Assembly (NCBI GenBank): GCA_910584435.1
Contig: CAJUAP010000018.1
Span: forward strand, 3,478 to 67,477
Reading direction: 5' to 3'
Origin: an uncultured Acetatifactor sp.
Lineage (GTDB): Bacteria > Bacillota > Clostridia > Lachnospirales > Lachnospiraceae
DNA: 64,000 nucleotides
Shown: piece after piece, positions 34,062 through 43,243 of the stretch
Position numbering within the stretch: position 1 is the first letter of the stretch
How the letters are laid out: each line of letters starts with the position of its first letter
Program-made: the position numbers and the translations under genes
Notes under the pieces: model-generated
Told to the model about the DNA's origin: nothing
The model's input: the letters and a program-made list of their open reading frames with translations, nothing else
The model's database searches: none

Positions 34062-37000
34062 GTGATACAGGATAGCAGGGAGAATGCTGTATGCCTTCGG
34101 CAGTATGAAGATGCCTATACTTTTCATGGGACTTATTTTATTTATATGGGAAAACGGATTGACCTGAACGACAGAACATTTCTCCTGGATGGCAGAATGA
34201 AGGATGATGCGGTTCTAAAGTATGCCCATGTTTATCGTAATCTGAAAACGGCCCTGGAAGCAGTAAATGCGCAGGCCATAGGGCGGGAACGAATAGAAGG
34301 ACAGGAACGGGTCAAAGGGCAGGAACAAGCGAGAGGGCAGGAACGGGCAGGAGAACAGGAACGAACCAAAAGACAGGAACGGGTCAAAGGGCAGGAACAA
34401 GCGAGAGGGCAGGAACATGCAGGAGAACAGGAACGAACCAAAGGGCGGGAACGAATAGAAGGACAGGAACAGGCGCAAGGACAGGAACAGGCAGAAGAGG
34501 AAGAACCGGGTGCAAAGCTGTCAGAAAGGGATAAGTCTTTCGGCGGCATGATAACGGTATACATTGCGCCATACGTGTATTGGATAGATGACCCGGACGC
34601 AGAGGATACGGTGTATCCTGAAGAAGGGTATGGGGAACCCTATGGTATGGTGGTGGATTGTGATTCTCTTAAGCTGACAGGTTTGACAGAAAAGCCGTCT
34701 GAGGTAGTACTGGCCGGGAACAGAGGGCAGTCTCACGGAGCGAAAGGAAATTATACCATGTTCTTTTTTCAGGTGAGGCATCTGGAATTGGCTAACCTGA
34801 CCATGGGGAATTACTGCAGTGTGGATTTGGATTATCCGTCCTGTCCGACGCTGGGGCATAAGCGGCGCACGGGAGTTATCACCCAGGCACAGCTGGCGGG
34901 ACAATCAGGGGACAAGCTTTTTGCAAGAAACTGCAGTTTTGTCAGCAGACTGAATCTGTGTCCTGTCTGTGGAGGAAAGCGGTGTCTGTATGTTCATTGT
35001 CATTTTGAAAGTACGGATGATGCGTTAAACGGCAGGGCGGTGTATGTAGAATGTGATTTTGATTTTTATGGAAGCAGACCTTTGTATGACACCAGAGATT
35101 CCGGTGCGGTTTTCCTTGGATGCCGGTTTCGCAGCCGGATCAAAGGTGACGGATTGGATTACAAACAATATTTTACCAAGGAAAGCGGCCCGGTGACGGT
35201 GGTGGATTGCGAATATCGGTGCGAAGGTGACGGATTCCCGCCGATCGGGTGGACGAAATATCCCCGGCCCGGATTAAAATGTTATCAGTATCAGGTGAGC
35301 CTTGTGGGATGCCCGGCGAATCCCCGGCAGTTCGGCCTGACGGAACAGGAGCAGGATTCCTCACGCAGGTTGATTGTAATCAGTGGTGAGGGGGCGCCGG
35401 AAACGGTCACTATGGAAGGAAAAGAATTGCTGCAAGGGTACCGTCTGGAGACGGAGAAGGGCATTGTTTATAATACCTTTAATCTATTAAGGGGTATGGA
35501 CGGGTGGGATCCTATGGAGATGAAGGCATATGCGTTGGAGATGGGAAGGGACAGGATACCGACACTGCTTAAAGTAGAGATTACCGGAAGGGTGCCCCGC
35601 TTTGAAAAAATGGATGGGGGAAGTATCGGAAGCAGCAATAGTATCGGAAGTAACAGTATAAGAAGTAGTATCATAGGTAAAGAAGGAGTGATATTACGGG
35701 CCAAAGCCTTTTATTATTACGGGAGGGAGGCAGAAAATACAAAGATTACCTGCCGGGTCAGCGAACAGGACAGGGCTTATGTAAAATTGACGGAATACGG
35801 GGATGGAAGCTGTCTGGCAGAAGGGTGCAGCCATGATGATGTGGAGCATAGGGTGCTGGTGCTGGCCGCTGCGCCAGAGGGGTTAGAAGGGGCAGTGGAA
35901 TTGACAATATATCCGCAGCTTATGGAAGCACCGGATTTCTTAGAAGCGCCGGTGTTGGCGTGGGAAGAAAAGGGAAGCTGCCGCCTCCGTTACGTGCTTG
36001 ATTCGGGAGCTTATGAAGACAGAACAATGATTTCCTGGTACCGCTGTGAAGATATGGAAGGGAGAAATCCTGTATTGACTGCTGTGACCAGAGGGGAGCC
36101 GCTGAGGACATATTCACTGACAGACGGCGATGCAGGGTACTATCTGATGGCGAAGCTTGTTCCCTGCCATATGCGCAGCAGACAGGGGAGGGAAACTGTG
36201 GTAATTTCCGAAAGGCCGGTTACGGAAGACGACATGTTAAAGCAGCAGTGTGAGACGGAAGACGGTGTGTGGAAGATTTTAGTATCTACGGATTTTAGCA
36301 GTATGCCGGTTACATCACAGGAGTGGGTACGGCCCGGTTTCTGGACCGTGGATTGCGGGCGGCCTGCGGACACAATGGACTTCGCAAAATGGGAGCAGGG
36401 TGATGAAGCAGACTGCGGCGGGGAGGATGACGGCGGATGCAGCAGCGGATGCGACAGAGAATGTGCAGGGGAATATGGTATAGAATGTATCGGGAAGCGT
36501 GACAGAACTCCATGGAAATACGGACAGACAGGAAATGGGAGTGTAGGCTGGGGATTCTATCAGAACGTGCAGGGAGCCAGGCTGTTATACACACCGGTGG
36601 AGGGGGAATATGGAGATATGAAGCTGCGGCTTCTGGCGGACCCGGCCAAGACAGCAGGACAGGGCTTTGGCAGCGCCGGACAGTATATGGATATCTGTAT
36701 TAAGTTTGATACATTATCGTTGACCGGGTATGGGGTACGTGTCATCAGAACAGCAGAAGCATCGGACGGAGTTCGGTTTGTTCCGGTACAGTATGATCAT
36801 GGAAAGGTGCAGTACCTGAGTGAAGGCGTTCTCACATCCTGCTATTATACGGGGTGTGAGATAATGCTGACAGCAGAGGGGCAGCAGATGAGGATTCACG
36901 GGGAGTCAAAAGCACTTGGAGCCACGGAAAGAAAGTGCGGTTATGAGGCTGTAGTGGATATGGCAGTGGAAGTAGACGATAATCCATACGGCGGAATTGC

Positions 37001-37094
37001 CATATGGCATACCGGTACACCCGGTACCGGCGGCTGGCAGAACACAACCATGCTGCATTTTTTAGAAGTAAGTTTGAAGGAAATTGTATTTTGA
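34062..37094 (+). CDS. Large cytoplasmic beta-helix protein, pectinesterase-like
   Basis: About 1010 residues without a signal peptide. After a charged repeat linker (from about residue 75 to 150) the protein has ITVYIAPYVYWIDDP, LKLTGLTEKPSEVVLAGNRGQSHGA, LELANLTMGNYCSVDLDY, LFARNCSFVSRLNLCP and CHFESTDDALNGRAVYVECDFDF, the rung pattern of a right-handed beta-helix as in pectin methylesterases (CE8) and pectate lyases. The C-terminal 550 residues are beta-rich, with a cysteine-rich insert near residue 780, and unrecognised. Start is uncertain: GTG 34062 follows GGGGGGT; GTG 34047 would overlap the upstream stop. It may act on imported pectin fragments, but the active-site residues could not be confirmed. 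Confidence 0.6.
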   Translation: MIQDSRENAVCLRQYEDAYTFHGTYFIYMGKRIDLNDRTFLLDGRMKDDAVLKYAHVYRNLKTALEAVNAQAIGRERIEGQERVKGQEQARGQERAGEQERTKRQERVKGQEQARGQEHAGEQERTKGRERIEGQEQAQGQEQAEEEEPGAKLSERDKSFGGMITVYIAPYVYWIDDPDAEDTVYPEEGYGEPYGMVVDCDSLKLTGLTEKPSEVVLAGNRGQSHGAKGNYTMFFFQVRHLELANLTMGNYCSVDLDYPSCPTLGHKRRTGVITQAQLAGQSGDKLFARNCSFVSRLNLCPVCGGKRCLYVHCHFESTDDALNGRAVYVECDFDFYGSRPLYDTRDSGAVFLGCRFRSRIKGDGLDYKQYFTKESGPVTVVDCEYRCEGDGFPPIGWTKYPRPGLKCYQYQVSLVGCPANPRQFGLTEQEQDSSRRLIVISGEGAPETVTMEGKELLQGYRLETEKGIVYNTFNLLRGMDGWDPMEMKAYALEMGRDRIPTLLKVEITGRVPRFEKMDGGSIGSSNSIGSNSIRSSIIGKEGVILRAKAFYYYGREAENTKITCRVSEQDRAYVKLTEYGDGSCLAEGCSHDDVEHRVLVLAAAPEGLEGAVELTIYPQLMEAPDFLEAPVLAWEEKGSCRLRYVLDSGAYEDRTMISWYRCEDMEGRNPVLTAVTRGEPLRTYSLTDGDAGYYLMAKLVPCHMRSRQGRETVVISERPVTEDDMLKQQCETEDGVWKILVSTDFSSMPVTSQEWVRPGFWTVDCGRPADTMDFAKWEQGDEADCGGEDDGGCSSGCDRECAGEYGIECIGKRDRTPWKYGQTGNGSVGWGFYQNVQGARLLYTPVEGEYGDMKLRLLADPAKTAGQGFGSAGQYMDICIKFDTLSLTGYGVRVIRTAEASDGVRFVPVQYDHGKVQYLSEGVLTSCYYTGCEIMLTAEGQQMRIHGESKALGATERKCGYEAVVDMAVEVDDNPYGGIAIWHTGTPGTGGWQNTTMLHFLEVSLKEIVF
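34283..34496 (+). repeat. In-frame GQEQ/GQER repeat array
   Basis: Degenerate 18- and 21-bp units (around AGGGCAGGAACAAGCGAG) and a longer duplicated block encode GQERVKGQEQARGQER-like sequence, Arg/Gln/Glu only. The antisense strand stays open too, an effect of the repeats and not a gene. Confidence 0.85.
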
Positions 37095-37153
37095 ACATGC
37101 AATGTCGCATACTATAAATATTAACGATTTATTGTATGTGCCGCAATGTGCGG

Positions 37154-37232
37154 CCGGAAGCTGCGGTTCATAGTCTGGCATGGAAGCAGGTATTATATCA
37201 GAGCATGCCATAGGGGCCTGAACTGCGGCCGG
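37154..37232 (+). promoter_or_regulatory. Leader hairpin upstream of ZIP transporter gene
   Basis: CTGCGGTTCA (37161-37170) pairs with TGAACTGCGG (37219-37228) with two G-U pairs, enclosed by CCGG/CCGG and enclosing TGGCATG/CATGCCA. The stem ends just before the GGAGG of the ZIP gene, so it could affect translation or end transcription. Confidence 0.45.
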
Positions 37233-37244
37233 ATTGGAGGATGC

Positions 37245-38021
37245 ATGGAAGCATTTATTGTTTTATCAATTCCCTTTCTGGGCACTGCCCTCGGAGCGGC
37301 TATGGTGTTCTTTATGAAAGCGAAAATGAATCCGCAGCTGGAAAAGCTGTTGCTTGGTTTTGCTGCCGGTGTAATGATTGCCGCATCTGTGTGGTCGCTT
37401 TTGATTCCTGCCATTGAGCTGGAGGAGACGAAGGGCGGAAGAGCCTGGGTTCCGGCAGCGGCGGGCTTTTTGCTGGGGGTGGGATTTCTGCTGCTGCTTG
37501 ACAGCCTGATACCCCATCTTCATATGGAGGAAGAGAAGCCGGAAGGTGTAAAATCAAATTTGCAGAAAACCACAATGCTGGCATTGGCAGTGGCGCTTCA
37601 CAACCTGCCGGAGGGCATGGCGGTTGGGGTGGCTTTTGCAGGCGCCATGATGGACGGAACCGGTATGACCCTTGCAGCAGCGCTGGCACTGGCCATAGGC
37701 ATTGCCATTCAGAACTTTCCTGAGGGAGCCATTATTTCCATGCCCCTGAGAAATGCAGGTGCTTCCAGGCCGAAGGCATTTTGGTACGGTGTGCTATCCG
37801 GCGTGGTAGAGCCTATAGGGGCGGTGGTGACGATTCTGCTGGCGGAACAGATTGTGCCCATACTGCCGTATTTTCTTGCCTTTGCGGCAGGGGCCATGAT
37901 TTATGTAGTGACGGAAGAACTGATTCCCGAAGCCCAGGAAGGAAAACATACCAATATCGGTACCATTGGTGTGGCCGTGGGATTTGTGATGATGATGGTA
38001 TTGGATGTGGCGCTGGGCTAG
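37245..38021 (+). CDS. ZIP family divalent metal transporter
   Basis: The 258-residue membrane protein has eight hydrophobic segments with the metal-path motifs HNLPEGMAVG in helix 4 and QNFPEGAIISMP in helix 5, and TEELIPEAQEG in a later loop. ZIP carriers bring zinc, iron or manganese into the cytoplasm. A short His/Glu loop (PHLHMEEEKPEG) may bind metal. The ATG at 37245 follows GGAGG; the longer upstream frame runs through a hairpin and is rejected. Confidence 0.92.
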   Translation: MEAFIVLSIPFLGTALGAAMVFFMKAKMNPQLEKLLLGFAAGVMIAASVWSLLIPAIELEETKGGRAWVPAAAGFLLGVGFLLLLDSLIPHLHMEEEKPEGVKSNLQKTTMLALAVALHNLPEGMAVGVAFAGAMMDGTGMTLAAALALAIGIAIQNFPEGAIISMPLRNAGASRPKAFWYGVLSGVVEPIGAVVTILLAEQIVPILPYFLAFAAGAMIYVVTEELIPEAQEGKHTNIGTIGVAVGFVMMMVLDVALG

Positions 38022-38200
38022 TGTGGGAAGAAGTGCGTAGACAGTTGCCGGACGAGGCAGAGGAAATGTTCAGAGGAAGTATAGAACGGTCTCGTAATGG
38101 AAGAAAACGGGAGTAATTTTAGATGTGTTCTGCCGTACAGAGACAGGAAGAGGTTCCTGGGAGCAGGAATAGAGCAGGAACATAAAACAGGAGAAAAAAT

Positions 38201-38929
38201 ATGAGGATATTGATAATACGGCATGGAGACCCGGACTACGAGAAGGATTCCCTGACAGAGAAGGGCTGGAAAGAGGCGGAATTGCTGGCAGAACGGATTG
38301 CAAGGCTTGATGTGGCAGAATTTTATTGTTCCCCTCTTGGCAGGGCAAGGGATACGGCGTCTGTTACTTTACGGAAAATGGATAGAGCTGCAATTATCTG
38401 CGACTGGCTAAGGGAATTTCCGCCGTTGATCCGACGGCCGGATGACAGGGAAAGGAAGAAGATATCCTGGGACTGGCTTCCGGAGGATTGGATGGCAGAC
38501 GCTTCTTATTTCCTGCGGGATCAGTGGTATAAAACGGAAATTATGAAGGCAGGGAAGGTGGGGGAGACCTATGAGGGAATTATCCGTAATTTTGACGCGC
38601 TGCTGGCGGAACATGGGTATGTGAGAGAAGGAGAATATTACAGGGCGGAGCGGCCCAATCGGGACACGATTGTTTTCTTCTGTCATTTCGGCCTGGAATG
38701 TGTGTTGTTAAGCCATCTTATGAACGTGTCGCCTATGATACTCTGGCATCATACCTGCGCTGCCCCCACGGCAGTGACTACAGTTACCACAGAAGAGCGC
38801 AGAAAAGGAAAGGCAGTGTTCCGAATCAATGCCTTTGGCGATATTTCTCATTTGTATGCGGCGGGTGAGGCGCCGTCCTTTTCAGCGAGATTCTGTGAAA
38901 CCTTTGACAGTGAAGAGAGGCATGATTAA
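38201..38929 (+). CDS. Histidine phosphatase family protein
   Basis: The 242-residue protein opens with ILIIRHGDPDY, where the histidine of RHG is the phosphorylated residue, followed by LTEKGWKEAELLAERI and FYCSPLGRARDTA with the phosphate-binding arginine; FFCHFGLECVLLSHL provides the second histidine. It belongs to the phosphoglycerate-mutase-like superfamily. Substrate unknown. CAGGAGAAAA precedes the ATG. Confidence 0.88.
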   Translation: MRILIIRHGDPDYEKDSLTEKGWKEAELLAERIARLDVAEFYCSPLGRARDTASVTLRKMDRAAIICDWLREFPPLIRRPDDRERKKISWDWLPEDWMADASYFLRDQWYKTEIMKAGKVGETYEGIIRNFDALLAEHGYVREGEYYRAERPNRDTIVFFCHFGLECVLLSHLMNVSPMILWHHTCAAPTAVTTVTTEERRKGKAVFRINAFGDISHLYAAGEAPSFSARFCETFDSEERHD

Positions 38930-39268
38930 TTTTAGTATAATTACAGGAATGCTGCTGCTTCTATCGAACTTGTTCACTTTGAGCAGCGATTCCGCGCACA
39001 TCTGTCAAAGCTGTTATTCTGACAGCTTTGGATGATTCATGCAAAATACGCATGAAAACGCCTCGCGGCGGCGAGTGAACAGCAGCCTGAACTGTTACAA
39101 ATTATCATTTGGAAAACTTATATAATTGAAAAAATTTGAATACTATGTTATCATAGTTACAGGTAAGAAAGATAGGGCCGGTGGGGCGGATTTATCTTAC
39201 TTTTAGTTACGGTATGGGAGGATACTCTTGGTTGATATGTGCGTGGGGGCGCACGGATGGGAGCAGGT
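38930..39268. other. Intergenic region with repeat motifs
   Basis: This 339-bp gap has GTTCACTTTGAGC (38975-38987), a hairpin CAAAGCTGT/ACAGCTTTG (39006-39030), a small hairpin CGCCTCGCGGCGGCG near 39060, and CTGAACTGTTAC (39087-39098). No gene was recognised. Confidence 0.6.
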
Positions 39269-39979
39269 ATGAGGATAGAACGTGTGGATGACAAGACAGT
39301 AAAGTGTTTTCTGTCCAATGAAGAGTTGGAAGAGTATGATATTGATTATAAGGATTTTATTCTGCGCAGTGATAAGGCAAAGGAGATTGTCCAGGAGATT
39401 ATAGAACAGGCAGAGGAATTGGTGGGGTATAAGCCTCCGAAATTTGCATTTGATCTTCAGATTATGATGCTGCCTGATCAGGGGTTGATTCTGACTTTTT
39501 CCGAGAGGGATTCGGAGATTAAGGAAGGGGATCAGTTTATTGAATGTTTGAGAGAAATGAAGCGTATACTGCAGAGAACCAGAGAAAAGCTGGGGCAGAC
39601 AGGCAATGGGGAAGCAGCGGAACCTGCTGCACAGCCCGGTGCGGATAATACACAGACAGAGGGTAAGTCACCGGGGAATCAGCAGGAAAACAGACCGGGC
39701 TATGCGGTATTTGTCTTCTCAAGTATTGGAAAGGTAATGGAGTATGCGGCAGCATTACCTTCTAATCTGCAGGTGGAATCTGCACTGTATGAAATGAACG
39801 GACTGTATTATCTATACCTTTTGAAAGGGCGTGCCTCCTATGAACGATACAGCAGAGCTTGTATTCAGGCATTGGAATTCGGCACCCTGTATGCAGCCCA
39901 TGAAGATCAGGCATTACAGTTAAAAGAGCATGGAGTATGTCTGATTGGGGAAAAGGCAGTGAAAAAATTGCGGGGATAA
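39269..39979 (+). CDS. mecA: MecA-type adaptor protein
   Basis: MecA-type adaptors deliver proteins to the ClpC/ClpP protease. The protein of 236 residues begins MRIERVDDKTVKCFLSNEEL, the expected MecA N-terminus, has a Gln/Gly/Pro linker at about 115-145 and a C-terminal ferredoxin-like domain (YAVFVFSSIGKVMEYAAAL..YERYSRACIQALEFG). The ATG at 39269 follows GGGAG by five bases and matches the start of homologues. Targets here are unknown. A terminator follows. Confidence 0.85.
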   Translation: MRIERVDDKTVKCFLSNEELEEYDIDYKDFILRSDKAKEIVQEIIEQAEELVGYKPPKFAFDLQIMMLPDQGLILTFSERDSEIKEGDQFIECLREMKRILQRTREKLGQTGNGEAAEPAAQPGADNTQTEGKSPGNQQENRPGYAVFVFSSIGKVMEYAAALPSNLQVESALYEMNGLYYLYLLKGRASYERYSRACIQALEFGTLYAAHEDQALQLKEHGVCLIGEKAVKKLRG

Positions 39980-39989
39980 TAACAAATGT

Positions 39990-40020
39990 AAGGCTTCCGG
40001 GAGTTTTCCCGGGGCCTTTT
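39990..40020 (+). terminator. Terminator after mecA
   Basis: AAGGCTTCCGGGA pairs with CCCGGGGCCTTTT around a four-base loop. Confidence 0.8.
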
Positions 40021-40179
40021 CTGCTGATGCCTTTTTACTAAAGTAACGATTGTATCATTTGTCTTCTGTGCACCGCAGCATTTCACTTGAAGAAATACAG
40101 CATATGTGGTAGAATGGCTGACGGGCGGCATAGGACAATATTCCTGCCCCTGAGTTCAGAGAAGAGAGAGGTAATGGGA

Positions 40180-41223
40180 ATGGATGCCTTGGAGGCGGTG
40201 ATTATTATCCCAGCATATCAGCCTGAGAAGAAGATGGTTCATTTGATACAGGAATTGCAGGAGACGGGATTTCAACGGATTTTGGTGGTGGATGATGGCA
40301 GCGGACCGGAATATGCTGAGATTTTTCATGAGGCGGAAGCGCTTGGATGTGTGGTGGTGCAGTATGAAATTAATCAGGGGAAGGGCGCTGCAATCAAGAC
40401 GGCGTTAGGCGAGGCAGCGGCAAGATGGGGCAGGAACCAGGGATATATTACGGCAGATGCCGATGGACAGCATCTTCCGAAGGATATTCTGAAGGTAGCG
40501 CAGGCGCTTGTGCAGAATCCTGCTGATTTGATTATAGGTATGAGAGATTTCAGCGGGGAAAATGTACCGCCTCGCAGCAGATTTGGAAATCGAATCACCA
40601 GCGTGTTCTTCCGTCTGATCAGCGGCGTTGCCTGTCCTGATACACAGACCGGCCTCCGCGGCATTCCTGCATCACTTTTGGATCTGGCGCTTTCGGAAGA
40701 GGGAGAGCGGTATGAATATGAGATGAATTTTCTCATGGATGCGGTACGCAAGGTGCCAATGCATTTGGTGCCAATTGAGACAGTGTATGAGGAGAAGAAC
40801 CGGACATCCCATTTCCGGCCTGTGCAGGATTCCCTTCGGGTCTATGGAAGATTTGTAAGGTTTCTGCTGGCCTCTGTGGCAGGAGCGGTGGTGGATTGTC
40901 TGCTGTTTGAGGTGTTCTCGCTCTTTTTGCTTTTTGCGCAGACTGTGAAAATTATTCTTGCGACCATCATGGCCAGAGTGTGTTCCGGTATTGTGAATTT
41001 TGGGCTGAACCGGCGTTATAGTTTCAGGAGCCGTATGCCGGTGGGCAGGGAGATAGTCCGGTATGCGATATTGTTCCTGGGGCAGATGACAGCCAGCGCT
41101 GTGCTGGTTTCCATGCTGGCATACCTGCTGCCTTCGCTTCTGGCGAAAGTGATTGTGGATACAATACTGTTCTTTCTTAGCTTCCGGATACAGAAAAATT
41201 GGGTGTTTGCGGCGGATAAATGA
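40180..41223 (+). CDS. GT2 glycosyltransferase fused to GtrA-like membrane domain
   Basis: The 347-residue protein has a dolichol-phosphate-mannose-synthase-like GT2 domain (VIIIPAYQPEKKMVHLI, VVDDGSG, NQGKGAAIKTAL, TADADGQHLP) and, from about residue 225, four membrane helices of the GtrA type (VRFLLASVAGAVVDCLLFEV..NFGLNRRYSFRS). GtrA proteins move polyprenyl-phosphate-linked sugars across the membrane, so this fusion may both make and flip the donor used by GT-C enzymes such as the one at 17645. Start at 40180 is set by GAGAGG eight bases upstream; the ATG at 40174 is also possible. Confidence 0.85.
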   Translation: MDALEAVIIIPAYQPEKKMVHLIQELQETGFQRILVVDDGSGPEYAEIFHEAEALGCVVVQYEINQGKGAAIKTALGEAAARWGRNQGYITADADGQHLPKDILKVAQALVQNPADLIIGMRDFSGENVPPRSRFGNRITSVFFRLISGVACPDTQTGLRGIPASLLDLALSEEGERYEYEMNFLMDAVRKVPMHLVPIETVYEEKNRTSHFRPVQDSLRVYGRFVRFLLASVAGAVVDCLLFEVFSLFLLFAQTVKIILATIMARVCSGIVNFGLNRRYSFRSRMPVGREIVRYAILFLGQMTASAVLVSMLAYLLPSLLAKVIVDTILFFLSFRIQKNWVFAADK

Positions 41224-41384
41224 AAGACTGTTAATGTTTCTTATGACATGTCTGTGGATTTCTTTCGGAAATTTTAAGTTTTTTCTGGGGGCATTTTTAG
41301 AAAGGAATGCTATACTTAAGCATGTTTGGAAGGGCAGACGCCATTTAGATTTGTAGTGGGAATGTATGGAAAGGTAAATGTGCA

Positions 41385-43106
41385 ATGAACATCTTGATAT
41401 TGACCGGAAAATTCGGCATGGGACATTGGAGTGCCTCTCAGTCGCTCCGACAGCAATTGCTGCACAATTTCCCTGATGCAAGGGTGGAGGTGGAGGACTT
41501 CCTCACTTATGCAGTGCCAAATTTCGCAGAGGCTATGTATAAAAGTTTTAATATGGTGGTGACTTATGGAAGCCATTTGTTTAATGCATATTATAAAATG
41601 ACAGCTATGGGGCATCCTGATGCCAGGCCGCCTTTTGAAGGTATGCTGTTGGATAAGCTTGCGGATCTGTTGTATCAATATCAGCCTGATGCGGTCATTG
41701 CAACCCATCCTTTGTGCGCCCAGTTGGTGTCACGTTTGAAGGAACAGGCGCGGGCGAAGGGCGCCCATGGTCTGGATCTGCCTTTGATTACCTGTGTTAC
41801 GGATGTGAGCTCTCATCCGGAATGGATTAATCAGAACACGGACTGCTATTTGGTTGCCAGCAGAGAAGTGCGTCAGGAGTTGGTGAAGAAGGGAGTGGAA
41901 GCTTCACTGATATGTGTTACCGGAATCCCGGTGAGGGAAGAGTTCCGCCGCCTGGATTGCTGTAGAATGACGGAGGAAGATACGGCAGGGGAAGAGCAGA
42001 ATAGGTTTGTAAGCTGTGGGGAGCCTGAGAGTGAGAAACGGGGAGATGAGTCTGGGGCAGACTGCATCGAAACGGAGCGTGAGAAGCAGGATGAGGGTAC
42101 TGCCGCAGAGTGCGGGGAACCTGAGAGTATGAAGCAGGGAGACGGCCATGCCATGAATTCTGCCAGATTGGAAAGTGCAAAGCCGGGAGAGAATTTTGTA
42201 ATGGGCAGCGTCAGCGCAGAAGGCGGAAGGGTAACGGGGAGTTCTTCTATAAGCCGTTATGGAGTGAACGGGCAGAATGCCGGCGATTGTCTCTCCTGGA
42301 CATCTTATGACAGGAAAGGCGCAGTGGCAAATCAATATATGCTGTCAGGCAGCAGTGGAAAAATCAGTGCACAAATCAGTGAACAAATGAAAGGACTATC
42401 TTTATTTTGTACTGCAGGATCAACAGACGGCAGCATAGCGGCATCCATGGAGAACAGAAAAGGGAAAAAGCGTGAAGTGCTGATTATGGGAGGCGGTTTG
42501 GGGCTTCTGCCTAAGTCGGAAGACTTTTATGATTCACTCAACCGTTTGCCTGATGCCCATATTACGATTATTACTGGAAATAACGTGAAGCTGCGCAAAC
42601 GTCTTGAGGAATGGAAAAATCTCGAAATCGAGAAAGGCCGGGATGGGAATGAAGGCCAAAAGGAAAGCAGGGGTTCAAACAGATGCAAACATCAAAATCG
42701 GCACAAACGCCAAAATCGGCACAAACGCCAAAATCGGCGTTGGGAGAATATTGAGGTGGTAGGTTATACCAATCAAGTGTGGGAATATATGTCACGAGCA
42801 GATTTGATTGTGACTAAGCCGGGGGGAATTACATTGTTTGAAACTATTTTTGCGCAGGTTCCTATTTTGACGTGGCCGCCCGCACTGCAGCAGGAAAAGG
42901 GCAATGCATCTTGGCTGACGGAGGAAGGTATTGGCTGGGTAGCAAGGAAGAAGAACTGTGTGGAAGAGATTCGAGAGATTCTTATGGATGAAGAGCGACT
43001 GGCCAGAGCAAGGCACCGGATGGGGCAGTTGAAAAAACAGATGCAGGCGGAGAGCTTAAATGGATTGATGGAAGTGATTGCCAACAGCCAGGGCGCAGCA
43101 GTTTGA
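41385..43106 (+). CDS. Glycolipid synthase (MGDG synthase/UgtP-like) with large low-complexity inserts
   Basis: Members move sugars from UDP-sugar to diacylglycerol to make membrane glycolipids and anchors. The N-terminal domain has LILTGKFGMGHWSASQSL and VIATHPLCAQL; the C-terminal domain has VLIMGGGLGLLP, VGYTNQVWEYMSRADLIVTKPGGITLFE, and LTWPPALQQEKGNA. At 573 residues it is about 180-200 longer than usual: residues about 195-360 are a Glu/Ser/Gly-rich insert at the domain joint and about 425-450 a His/Arg/Gln/Asn repeat. Both inserts keep the frame. Codon use of the inserts looks like that of the host. Confidence 0.85.
   Translation: MNILILTGKFGMGHWSASQSLRQQLLHNFPDARVEVEDFLTYAVPNFAEAMYKSFNMVVTYGSHLFNAYYKMTAMGHPDARPPFEGMLLDKLADLLYQYQPDAVIATHPLCAQLVSRLKEQARAKGAHGLDLPLITCVTDVSSHPEWINQNTDCYLVASREVRQELVKKGVEASLICVTGIPVREEFRRLDCCRMTEEDTAGEEQNRFVSCGEPESEKRGDESGADCIETEREKQDEGTAAECGEPESMKQGDGHAMNSARLESAKPGENFVMGSVSAEGGRVTGSSSISRYGVNGQNAGDCLSWTSYDRKGAVANQYMLSGSSGKISAQISEQMKGLSLFCTAGSTDGSIAASMENRKGKKREVLIMGGGLGLLPKSEDFYDSLNRLPDAHITIITGNNVKLRKRLEEWKNLEIEKGRDGNEGQKESRGSNRCKHQNRHKRQNRHKRQNRRWENIEVVGYTNQVWEYMSRADLIVTKPGGITLFETIFAQVPILTWPPALQQEKGNASWLTEEGIGWVARKKNCVEEIREILMDEERLARARHRMGQLKKQMQAESLNGLMEVIANSQGAAV
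42676..42740 (+). repeat. 18-bp in-frame tandem repeat in glycolipid synthase
   Basis: Units of 18 bp (AAACGCCAAAATCGGCAC) encode HKRQNR repeats; at least two full and two partial copies. Confidence 0.8.
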
Positions 43107-43140
43107 AAGAGGCTGTCCGGATGTGGGCATACTTCTCATT

Positions 43141-43180
43141 GATTGTTTGTGCCGACTGCGCCGGCATGACGGGAAGTGTG
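43141..43180 (+). repeat. GATTGTTTGTGCCG repeat
   Basis: GATTGTTTGTGCCG (43141-43154) is followed by GCGCCGGC and CATGACGGGAAGTGTGAGG. It is a member of the dispersed family. Confidence 0.5.
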
Positions 43181-43243
43181 AGGATGTGTCTGCGGACTGC
43201 TGGTGCCGGGGGATGGATTTGAACTGGATTGGGAGGTGTAAGT

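Noticed and set aside
34215..34572. Minus-strand reading frames opposite the pectinesterase-like repeat
   Set aside because: They mirror the plus-strand in-frame repeat, are low-complexity (Ser, Cys, Pro, Arg), and have no ribosome site.
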